From Nemania diffusa (lineage: Eukaryota; Ascomycota; Sordariomycetes; Xylariales; Xylariaceae), in NCBI GenBank assembly GCA_038501195.1, contig JBBPUQ010000004.1, positions 4,106,001-4,170,000 on the forward strand: a DNA stretch of 64,000 nt, given 5' to 3'. The number at the start of each line of letters is the position of its first letter. Positions within the stretch are counted from its first letter, which is position 1. The notes beneath the pieces are model-generated. The model ran no database searches. It saw only the letters and a list, made by a program, of their open reading frames with translations, and was not told the origin of the DNA. A program made the translations under genes and the position numbers. Positions 35,949 through 45,820 of the stretch are shown here, piece after piece.

Positions 35949-36910
35949 GCAGGGCAGTCTTTAGCATAGATGCAATATTGAACACCATGGTCACTCTGAG
36001 ATCCCCATTCAACTATTGTCAAATCACTATAACCACTACAAATGCGTTAAGCCACGAGCTCTTGTAATCGCATTATGCAACAATTCACATTTGCGATGCT
36101 GTCTATGGCGCGCCTCATCAGAGCCATCCATTTTTATATAAAGGACTTTTAAGCTCCTTACGCTGTTACTACCTTTGTAAGTCGCGGTGTGTGTCACAGC
36201 CTGTAACTAGCGCTGTGCTGCACTTATGTACTTTTGACCTTTGTGTTGAGTTCCTATAATTCATTTTTCCTCTACTCGGAGCTGAACCGTATAATACTAT
36301 TACTTTAGATAAGTAGTTCATACGATTAACTAAATGAATATGACGTCCCGCCTGCTGCGAATCAGTGCGAATCTCAATCTAAAATTATATATCGCTCTGT
36401 TAGGGGGCCTTGCTGTATGAGACTGCCAAGCGGTCTTGGCAGAGTTGGTGCTAAAATGGCTTGTCAAGGGGATCCGGGGGATATACAGTAAGGAATAAAA
36501 CAGCCCTAAATCTGGGGTCCTGTAGATCTCATCTCTGTCGTACTCCACTCCCTAATCTAATTAGCGGCTACTAGCATGATAGCGCTGTGCACTAGATCTC
36601 ATATTGGAACTGGCTTCCATCAGCAACCACATCGCCTTGAGACGTGGGTAGCTTGCCGTCAAGGAGTATACACACAAGCTGATAATAGCTTACCCTAGCT
36701 CACCTACATAAGAGATCTGAGCTTTGGCAAGTCAAAATGCCTATAAAATACTTACCACGTACGCCACATATAGGCCCACCTACTATGTAGGTATGCACAC
36801 TTAGCTCTAAGGTAAATCTTGTACTTGATTTTCATAACGCTATATTACACACAAGCCGCAACTCAACGCGACGCCGTAGCTACTTGCAAATCCCTTTGGG
36901 TGCCTTTTCG

Positions 36911-37053
36911 GCACTAGTACTTAACAGGTAGAAAACCGGGATTATGCACATACCAATCGGAATTTATTCAAGCATTATATACTACCTAGTCCGATTGGCA
37001 CATATGTTATCTACGTAGTCCCGATTTTGCACTTTATAAGTACTAGGTAGTGC
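36911..37053. mobile_element. Imperfect foldback (MITE-like) element
   Basis: The left arm starts GCACTAGTACTTA and runs to CCAATCGGA. The right arm, read in reverse complement, starts GCACTACCTAGTACTTA and also ends CCAATCGGA. Between them AAAAxCGGGAxTA also pairs. The arms are about 55-65 nt with indels, around an AT-rich centre of about 25 nt. No target-site duplication was checked and no transposase is present. It may be a decayed non-autonomous element or a structured RNA/DNA hairpin. Confidence 0.55.
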
Positions 37054-37477
37054 ACTCAAAGGAATACTGCATATATTATACGCGGTGTAACTAGGCTTAT
37101 ACGATATATAATCAAAAAAGCTATAAAATAATATCGCTTGTATTATTAAAGTCGTTGCGTAAATTATTGTGGCGTTGCGTACTTGTTTCTCCCAGGTAAG
37201 CTAGGATAGGCTTGTCTGACTACTCCCGTCAAAATAACTTTAAACCCTTGAATAAGCAAGGACACACTGTACGGACCCCTGATGGCGCAATGTTTGCCCC
37301 GAATACATGCTACGTACGGTGACAAAGAGAGATATGGTCAATTCTAATTGAAATATGTTGATGTTATGGACGATCTGAGTAAGGATGATTGCAGTTACGC
37401 TACATTAGCAGAGCACCCTTCGTGATCCGGAGCGGTACGAGTGAGTGTGTGCGTGCGTGTTCCCGACAGGGAGTGTC

Positions 37478-38467
37478 TCAAGCATCCTTGTGGGCATTCG
37501 CCACGAAGTCCTGGAGGTTCGTGCCCTTGGGCGCCCCATTCCAGTCGAGGCCCTGCTCGTCCATGAGCTTCGCGCGCAGCGCCATCGCCTTCTTCCACGC
37601 CGGCCGCTGAACCATACGCTCGTGCCAGTCCTGGACGTGCGGAAAGCCCTCGAATTTCTTGGCATCGGGCACGCCCAGCGTGGCGTCTAGGCGGTCGTTC
37701 CACGGCACGAAGGCCAGGTCCGCGAACGTCATCTTGTCGCCCACGAGCCAGCGCGGCTCCGGCTGGGCCGCCAGTACCCCATCGAGTACCCCGAGCACCC
37801 GCTTGATCTCGTTGGCATAGCGTTCGACCGCCGAGGGAACCTTCTCGGGATGCAGGTACGTGAACCTGGAGACGTGATGTCCTGGTTAGCAGGGTAGCTA
37901 AGCTAGATATACTGTTGGTAGATGCTGCGCAACGTACCAAGTGCATTGCCCGAAATACGGGCCTTGTCCACTGACTTGGAACATGAGCCACTGGTTGAGG
38001 AGGTTCCTCTCCTTCAGGGTGTCGTAGGTCAATTTCTTCTCTGTATCATACTGCTCGACGAGGTACTGGATGATAGCACCCGTCTCCCAGAGCGTGACGT
38101 CGGTGTTCGGGTCCTCAATAGCTATCCATCCATATTAGCAAAGTGGCGCTGCCGAAGGCGCGGGGCGGGGCGGCCCAAACCTGGTACGCGGCCGTTGGGG
38201 TTCACATCAGTGAAGGGCTTCGACTTGACGTTTTCGAATCGGATGGACTCTACTTTATAGGGAATACTAAGCTCTTCTAGCACAGCCACGACCTAACCTT
38301 ACAATCAGTCATGGCTCATAATGGCCTGTGTATGCCGTGATGGCGGTTTTACCTTCCAGGGGTTGGGTCCGGGGGCTATCGTGAGGTCAGCGAGATTTGA
38401 TGGCTGGGTGTGCTACAGCGCCTGTTGAGAACTTACGAGCAATCCAGATTTTAATTGGCTTCGTCAT
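37478..38467 (-). CDS. Glutathione S-transferase (Ure2/theta-like), five exons
   Basis: This enzyme conjugates glutathione to electrophiles. Minus-strand exons 38467-38437, 38375-38353, 38292-38181, 38121-37938 and 37865-37478 join in phase to 245 aa. The N-terminal thioredoxin fold reads IKIWIAPPGPNPWKVVAVLEELSIPY, then NPNGRVPAIEDP and LWETGAIIQYLVEQYD (glutathione-binding region). The all-helical C domain contains NQWLMFQVSGQGPYFGQ and the N-capping region WLVGDKMTFADLAFVPW. Exon 2 is only 23 nt, so junctions there rest on the rebuilt PPGPNPWK motif. Its position next to the diterpene cyclase suggests tailoring or detoxification of an epoxide-like intermediate, which is inference. Confidence 0.9.
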
Positions 38468-39455
38468 GGTGTATTGGAGATGTTGATTACTTAAGCTGGC
38501 GCGGCGGTTTGAAGAAGGAGAATGCAGAGTGGGATGATGAGTGGGAGAGATTTTGGAAATAAATGTGCTACCTTCAGGTAGGCGGGGGAAATAGGCAGCA
38601 AGGAAGTCAGGCGAGGGGTAGCTAGGGAGAGAGCGAGAGACAAAGAGGTAGTAGGCAAACTTGAAGCAGACTGTCTCGCCCCCATCATGAGTTCTGTACA
38701 GTGAGTTCAGCCTCATTGACTCGTTTACACTGCTGTCATCTGCTGTCGGGGTGTGTGCAAGTACCCTGGTATCCATGTACTCCGTGTACACAGGTACCTT
38801 CAATGTTGCAATCTTACATGCGGGTAGCTGCTTTGATCCATGTCAAAATCGCAGATTTGAAATGCTACACAGTATTCTAAAAAGGAGGGGTCTTGCGTGA
38901 GTTTGATTCGTTGGCATCCGAGGGAGGACGACCCCCGCCCCCTTCTCTTTAATCTCTACTGTTACACATCATAAGCGCCCTAGTCTGCCCAAGCTCTTAT
39001 GCATAGTAGGTAGTGATACTGTGATAGATAACATATGTAGGCAGGCTCGCGCCGTTGGTGTCAATGATGTGAGTTTTTGACAAGGCTTTGAGTGGAACGT
39101 TGGAAAAGCCACATGCACCACCTCCCTTACGTGGTCTTAACTCGGTACTTTCGGATACCGAAGAGAACATCACTACGTGTCTAGTGAGCGGCTTTTCTCG
39201 GGTGGCTGCGTTTACACAATTCAGGATAAACCGGCAGAGCCTACAGTCTCACTCGATCCTTCTGTACATCAATGGTATCAACATCATACTTAGGTATGCT
39301 ATCACAAGGCTTTTCAGGATACGGCAGGTGAGTATGACACGGGTCTGATGATCTGAGGGTATTCGGCTCTTGCTAGTTAGTGTGAAAACACGTCGGCAGG
39401 CTGGCGCGTCTCTAAGAGTCCGATAGAGTTTATTAAGAAATTATTCAGTCTAGCG

Positions 39456-39474
39456 ATTCGGAAGGATTCCGAAT
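39456..39474. promoter_or_regulatory. CGG-N7-CCG palindrome upstream of the cyclase (putative zinc-cluster factor site)
   Basis: ATTCGGAAGGATTCCGAAT is a perfect inverted repeat (8-bp arms, 3-bp spacer) with CGG and CCG half-sites, about 234 bp upstream of the cyclase ATG. Zn2Cys6 factors, the usual regulators of fungal secondary metabolism clusters, bind CGG triplets in this arrangement. The factor is not in the window. I did not find the same site upstream of the other cluster genes. Confidence 0.5.
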
Positions 39475-39558
39475 GGATCCCGTCGACTTTCATGTAACTA
39501 ATGGGCTATTTCTAGACAGGCGGGGGACGACGCTGGAGGATACATGTCCTGTAATACC

Positions 39559-39577
39559 CTATAATCGATGATTATAG
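39559..39577. promoter_or_regulatory. Second 8-3-8 palindrome in the cyclase promoter
   Basis: CTATAATCGATGATTATAG is a perfect inverted repeat with 8-bp arms, about 131 bp upstream of the cyclase ATG. It could be a protein-binding site. It includes TATAAT-like sequence on both strands and may overlap the core promoter. Confidence 0.4.
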
Positions 39578-39707
39578 GCAACTCACCTTGTCCTCGCTTA
39601 GTGCATCGTCTTATGCTCGAATATGTGTTGGTATCTACCAAGTATTTTGCCTTTGCCTCTGATATTGCGCCGTTTCGAGGAGCTCTGTTTTGAACTATCA
39701 AGTCCAA

Positions 39708-42700
39708 ATGGCCGTCTCTCTTCTAGACCAGACAAGAGCTCTTGTGGCAAGGCTCTCAAGCCAATGCTCTGGCCCTGATGACTTCGGCTCTATGTCCTCG
39801 TCGATATACGACACTGCGTGGCTTGCTATGGTGCAGAAGTCGAACGGTCAAGACAGGGAGTGGTGCTTCCCACAATGCTTTGAATATATCATGCAGCATC
39901 AGCTCCCATCCGGCGGCTGGGTACCCTATGCAACGCCTGTGGACGGTATACTAAACACAGCGGCAGCTTTACTAGCTCTCAGGAAACACTTGAGAACGTG
40001 CCCTGAGAATGAGGAGTGGCTCGAGCGCAGTGTCAAAGCTGAGAAAGCCCTCGGCGAGATGCTTGATTCGTTGAATGTTGAGATAGCCGACCAGGTGGGC
40101 TTCGAGATCCTGATTGTCCAGCATATAGCGCTTCTCCGGGAGGAGGGCGTTCTCTTGGATTCTCGGAATCTCGAAGCCCTGCGAAAAGTTCAGCAGGAAA
40201 AATTAGCCATGCTGCCGCCTAAATCAGTATACAATGCCCCTTCCACTCTATATCACTCACTCGAGGCATTAGTCGGGCATATAGACTTCGATCAAGTTTC
40301 TCGCTGGCGTGAGCCTAACGGTTCTATGATGGGATCACCATCCTCAACAGCTGCATATCTCATATACGCAACGTCATGGGACGAATCTGCCGAAGAATAT
40401 CTAAGGAAGGTGTTGGAGAAAGGATATGGGCAAGGTGATGGGAGTGTACCTTCTGCATGGCCTTCATCCCTCTTCGAAACCTCATGGGTGAGTTGAATCC
40501 GTCATATATGACGATCTTGGCTGAGTGCTATGATTACAAATTCTGCGTTGAAAAAAGTGACTGATCACTCTAGGGGCTGGGCATAGGCCATTGCTACGCT
40601 TTTAGGAGCCGATGTTGCTATCCCAGATGATGACGCTAAAACATTCAAAGTGTATTTGAAACAAGCTTTAGAAAGACGACAAGGCACGCTTGGATTTGGT
40701 AAGTGATACATATCTAAGATGTATGAAATTCTGCCTGCTAGAAGCTAATTTACACAAAAAGGACCTGACTCTCTGCCCGATGCGGATGATACATCGAAGG
40801 CTATAATAACATTATGTGATCTTGGGTATAGTCCAAGCATTGATGGCCTTCTTCAAGCTTTCGAAACGAATGGTCACTTCATCACTTATCCGAATGAGCG
40901 AAACGCGAGTTTCACTACAAACTGCCATGTTCTCATTTCTCTTCTCAAGATCAGCAATTGTAATTCTTACATTTCCCAAATTCGAAAAGCGACTGTCTAC
41001 TTGACCTCGCGCGCCTTCGCGGGTGACTGGAGAGACAAATGGGTAAGAATAGTCATAAGCCAAAATCAATGATCGAGAAAATATACTTATAGTCTTCAGA
41101 ATCGTTCCGAATACTACCCGATGATGCTTTTGATGAAATCGTACGAGCTATTGTACGGTCAACCGGACTTGGTCAGAGCGCTTTTCAGCTCTTCACCTGA
41201 CCTTGAAGACCAGATTCCCATCATAGCGCTCGATTGTTTACAAAGACTTCTACTCCGGCAAGAAAGCAGCGGCGCATGGGGCGACGATACATGTGAAGTA
41301 ACTTCTTATGCGATTCTAAGCCTGGCGTCTCTTCTACATCTCCCATGGGTGCAACAGGTGAAGCTCGCATCGGTCCTGTCCGCTATAGCCCGAGCAAAAT
41401 CGTTCCTTGTTTTGCACAGAGACCAATGGGCTCATGGCCATCATCTATGGATTGAAAAAGTGTACTATGCATACGACACGCTATCTGAAGCTTATTGCCT
41501 TGCTGCTTCGCTTGTGTCGGAATATTCGGAGCCCTCCCCAAACGCCGAGCTAACAGACAACCCATTCGTATTGCCGCAAGACATCCTTGATCAGATAAAG
41601 AGAGCAGGCTATCTCATCTTTCGAACACCCTTAATGGTGAGTGTGACCAAGGCCGTTCAATCCATAGCAGAGGTACAGGCCGGCTTTTACTTGTCCCTAC
41701 TCCAACGCAATCCTCTTTCCATTTTTCCTCATGCTTCCAATAGAAAAGCTAGCTACCAGATTATAATTCCGTTGGCTTTCACTGCATGTATGGCCATCAG
41801 CGGCCATGAGTCACTCAATCCCAAACTCTTGCAAGAAATGATGATTCTATCCAATCTCAACTTCCTTGTAGATGAGTATATGGAAGGTGCCTGTGATAGA
41901 GCTCTCGCAGATTATAAAGCGGCGAGGAACTTGATTGAGAACGTATTCGTCAAACACAGCTCGTCGGGGGAGGTACGAGATTCAAACGCGAGTGTTCTCA
42001 ATATCGTAGCTGAGAAGAGTCAAAATCCGGTACAGAATGGGATAAAGCCCGCTCAGCAAGACTCACTAGCAGAAATCACTGCTACTCTCACTCGGTTCGT
42101 TGAATACGTGTTGAACCATGCCGTAATCCGGAAAAGCCCAGAGTGCTACCAGGACCGACTAGCCTTGGAACTCAGGGCCTGCATCTCAGCACATGTCACA
42201 CAAGCCGAAGACAATCACAATTACATGCGGCAGTGCAGTACCGCCTCCAATGGAGCTAACACCAGCGCGGTCATTGGCAATGATATAGACCCTAGTTTCA
42301 GGTCTCACGATGAAGTATCTCCAGGACAGGCATACGCGCGGCCCGGCCGAACATTCTACAACTGGGTTCGCAGCACATCCGCGGACCACACATCATGTCC
42401 GTTCTCATTCATCTTCTTTAACGCGCTCTTATATTGCGCCACGCCGCACCACAGGCAGAACCTATTCGGGCGATCCCGGACGGCCTACGTCGCCGAGGAT
42501 CTGTGCCGCCACCTGTCGAGCTTATGCCGCATGTACAACGACTACGGCTCGCTGCAGCGCGACGCTCGGGAATGGAATCTGAACTCGATCAATTTCCCCG
42601 AGTTCGCGCCCCTTTTCCTCTCAAGCGGCGGGACGGCACACGTCGCCGACGAAAATGGCTTATCCCGTGCTAAAGCAGAGCTCTTGTGGCTTGCCGAGTA

Positions 42701-42860
42701 CGAGCGCCGGGGCGTCGAGATGGCGCTCGATGTACTGGGGAAGGAGCTCAAGGATGGCAAGGGGCGATATGTGGTTGATGGTCTCCGGTTCTTCATCAAT
42801 ATCACGGATTTATTTGGCCAGATTTACGTCTTGAAAGATGTCGGGTTGAGGAACCGATAG
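39708..42860 (+). CDS. Bifunctional diterpene cyclase (CPS/KS type), four exons
   Basis: This two-site diterpene synthase protonates GGPP in a class II site to a copalyl-type diphosphate and ionises that in a class I site. Exons 39708-40487, 40587-40698, 40762-41042 and 41100-42860 join in phase to 977 aa, the usual size for fungal CPS/KS. The N terminus has MSSSIYDTAWLAMV and LPSGGWVPYA. The class II acid motif is DADDT (residues 304-308, DxDD). The class I metal sites are DEYME (649-653) and NDYGSLQRD (871-879, NSE/DTE-like). LYHSLEALVGHIDFDQV precedes the class II site, as in the gibberellin enzyme. The start is the ATG of MAVSLLDQ. The product skeleton (ent-kaurene, pimaradiene or other) cannot be told from sequence alone. 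Confidence 0.93.
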
Positions 42861-43548
42861 GGTTAATCCAGGCGGCTCATTCAATCACAACACGACACCG
42901 CAGTTTTTCACTCGGACGCTGTGGATGGAACCTTGTTACTTTTATTTGATAGAGTACGGTAGTGCGCTTCTTAGTTACAAATCACTCATTTTATGTTTTC
43001 ACGCTGTCCATTAACGGTTTAAAAACATTTAAGCCTATAGAAAGACGATTTGAAATAATTCAGGTCCTTTAGTGGGGTCGACGTCAGCATTGCTTTCAAA
43101 ATGACCTATTGAACATCCAACTTGATCTTGCTGTAAAGTCATTGTCAGACCTGCTTTCAAAATGGCCAATCAAGCATCCAATTTGACTGACTTTCATAGC
43201 AACAATACCACGGTAGATTACCGGGACTAACGGAGATACTCTAGATACACTTCTTCTACCCAATTAATCGACCAGAAAATGAGAACGGCGCTGTTTATTA
43301 ACAACGATTTATGACTCGATGCCGGAATGATAGAATCAACAACTCCGCGGCAAGCATCCCCTTGTAATTTTATTTAAAGGCCGGAGCTTCCAGGCTTTCA
43401 GTATTTAATCTTCGAACATGGACCAGTGTAGACCTTCTCGACAATAGTACACTTCACAGTTTCCCACATGCATTAGCATTTCATCTCTTATTTCCAAGAT
43501 TAGATTTCATAATTTTATAGAGCATAGAGGCTGATTAAGCTTGGCATA
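42861..43548. other. Intergenic region between cyclase and flavin protein
   Basis: This holds the 3' flank of the cyclase and the promoter of the next gene. Two similar segments near 43097-43125 and 43153-43181 (TGCTTTCAAAATGGCC-like, then CATCCAA) form an imperfect direct repeat. No gene is seen. Confidence 0.45.
43097..43187 (+). repeat. Imperfect direct repeat, about 30 bp, two copies
   Basis: GCTTTCAAAATGACCTATTG and GCTTTCAAAATGGCCAATCA lie about 57 bp apart, each followed by a CATCCAA(C/T)TTGA tract. It is a short local duplication 3' of the cyclase with no known role. Confidence 0.6.
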
Positions 43549-44274
43549 ATGTCGTCCACCGAACACACTGTTATCTCTCCTGCCATTCTCTACTGGGGCA
43601 CGCCAGTGGTTTTGATTACATCCGAGAATGAAGACGGGACAAACAACATCGCACCCATGTCTTCTGCGTGGTGGCTCGGTCACTCGTGCATGCTCGGGCT
43701 CGACGCTTCATCCAAAACGACTGAAAACATACTCCGTACAAGCGAATGCGTTCTTAATTTAGCCAGCGACTCCATGGCCGAATATGTCAACAAACTAGCC
43801 TACACAACCGGCTCAAATCCTGTCTCCGAGTCCAAGCTCTCGCGAGACTACAAGTTCGTTAAGGACAAGTGGACGAGAGCTGGATTACACCCACAACCCT
43901 CAAGTTTCGTCGCACCGCTGCGCATTGCCGAGTGCCCCGTTCAGATGGAGTGCCAGGTGGTCCAGGTCAACGGGCTCCGGAAAGATTTGCCCGACCGTGC
44001 CGGCCTCATTCTGGCGATTGAAGTCCGAGTTCTACGCGTCCATGTCTTGAAGAGTTTGAGAATGGAAGGGTATCCGAATCGCATCGACCCTAACAAGTGG
44101 CGGCCGCTCATCATATCGTTTCAGGAGCTCTACGGCCTAAGCGATAGCAAGGTGACTACGAGCGCGTTGGGTCAAATTAGCGAGGAGAAGTACCGCGCGA
44201 TCACCAAGAGCGATGTTGTCAAGTTTCCTGGGGATAACGATGATAAGATCATGGCCGTCGACGGTAGCGTGTGA
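43549..44274 (+). CDS. Flavin reductase-like (FMN-binding split barrel) protein
   Basis: This intronless 241-aa protein has the FMN-binding split-barrel fold of the flavin-reductase-like family. The early strand LYWGTPVVLITSENEDGTNNIAPMSSAWWLG is the family hallmark (FMN-binding loop NIAPMSS). It is followed by GLDASSKTTENILRTSECVLNLAS and ECPVQMECQVVQV. No signal peptide or membrane segment is present. Members use FMN to reduce flavins or other substrates; the substrate here is unknown. It follows the cyclase in the same direction, about 690 bp away, and may be a tailoring reductase of the cluster (inference). Confidence 0.87.
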   Translation: MSSTEHTVISPAILYWGTPVVLITSENEDGTNNIAPMSSAWWLGHSCMLGLDASSKTTENILRTSECVLNLASDSMAEYVNKLAYTTGSNPVSESKLSRDYKFVKDKWTRAGLHPQPSSFVAPLRIAECPVQMECQVVQVNGLRKDLPDRAGLILAIEVRVLRVHVLKSLRMEGYPNRIDPNKWRPLIISFQELYGLSDSKVTTSALGQISEEKYRAITKSDVVKFPGDNDDKIMAVDGSV

Positions 44275-45820
44275 TTTTCTATAATGCGGCCTAGGACTGT
44301 TTCCGCTTGATTTAGGCTGTTAGTATTTTATTACTCCATAAAATGTAGGTTTTATCAATTATACGCTACTAGTACTCGGAGTAATTTACAGCTTATTCGC
44401 ATCATTGCTCCTCATGTGTCATTTGTTTGTCTTTCCAGTTTCTAGCCTGCTTATAAGTTGTAATTTATGCGGGCATGAATAAAGTGGTATTGTCAGCTAC
44501 AATCTTAGTAGTGATATTTAATTCTAACCATACTGAGACCGCGTGGGCGACACAGCCACAAGGGGGATAGGTTGATTAGGTCATTAAGGCCTAGTTTCTA
44601 GTTTTTTCTATTTAAGTTAGTTAGTCTGAGATAGTACTTCTATTACACAGGCATGCCTCTATTACCAGCACTTTGGGGGGTCTGCTATACTAAAAATATA
44701 CGATTACTTTACCAGAATACTTGTTTCTATACACTCAAATCTCTAGAAGTGATTAAGATGGCCGTGGCCAGTCCTCTAGAGTGAGTGGTGTGTGTATTCC
44801 ACGCTTCGTTTCAAGACCAAAGGTTAGGCCTGATCACGATCAATGGCTGTGTTATAAAGATGATAAAGCTAGATGCTGACTAGCTACGACGACTACAATG
44901 ACCCTATAATCAAAATCAAAATAAATAGCTTCTTGTTGATATTTAGGAGCTTCGTTAGCACCACAACAAGTTCAAGTGCTCCCCTCAACATTGAACTCCG
45001 CACGGTCTATTTCACCATTCTTTCATCAGAGGCGTACACAATGGCAAAGAGCCTAAAAGGACCCATTTTGACGATGCGCTTTGACACTGACAGTAGTAAA
45101 ACTCATTCATCGCCAAATCTAGCGATGCCCACATGCGGTTAGGTGGAGTAATTGTAAATGAGCTAGGACGTGTTGCGTTTGGTGTCATTACTAGAAGGAT
45201 CGCGCAGCCGAGGAGGCGCTTAAAACCATAGAGATTCACCTACCTAAAGGCGAGAGGGAGACGAAGTGCCGCCACTAGAAGTTTCCTGGGGGACTTGAAG
45301 ATGTTTGACGTAATGTGATGTGAAGACACTCAAATAGACCTCTAACAAGTTTCTAGATCTTCTTAGCGTAGAAACATCCAAGGCGTGATTCTTGTGCTCA
45401 CACGAGAGGGGCACTGTTTATTAGGCGATAAATAGATTTTCGAAATGGCAAATCTCAATTTGGGTAACAAATATTAAATACCATACACTATCCAAGTAGA
45501 ATATATTTCTCTGCCAGTAACCAGGTCATGTGCAATACTAGCAGCTATTAAACTAGATTGCATTCTTACTTCAGTTATAAACCATACCATTATTATGCCA
45601 TAGATGGGTAGATATACAGAGGGATTTTAAGGATCACCTAGTCGATCTAAAAAGTAGATTTAGAGCATACATCAAAAGAAGATCTAGCATTCTATACAAT
45701 CTACCTAGAGCTTCCGCCTTAGACTTAAAAATAGGTTGGCTTGTTCCCGTTTCATATAATAAGGCACAAGTTATCATTGCCTACCTACAAGTACGACCGA
45801 CTCCACCCACCCGTGAGATA
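44275..45820. other. Intergenic region, no gene seen
   Basis: This 1.5-kb AT-rich spacer lies at the right edge of the putative cluster. Short frames lack coding character. I see no repeat or RNA gene. Confidence 0.5.

Larger units (their letters stand above)
35590..37477. other. Intergenic region with tandem repeat and foldback element
   Basis: This region holds the 3' ends of the convergent MFS and GST genes plus two structures listed separately: a short GTTGGAG tandem repeat and a 143-bp imperfect foldback. No coding region is supported. Confidence 0.5.
38468..39707. other. Divergent promoter region between GST and the diterpene cyclase
   Basis: This 1.2-kb bidirectional spacer carries two perfect 8-3-8 palindromes in the last 260 bp before the cyclase ATG (listed separately). 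No coding region is supported. Confidence 0.55.
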
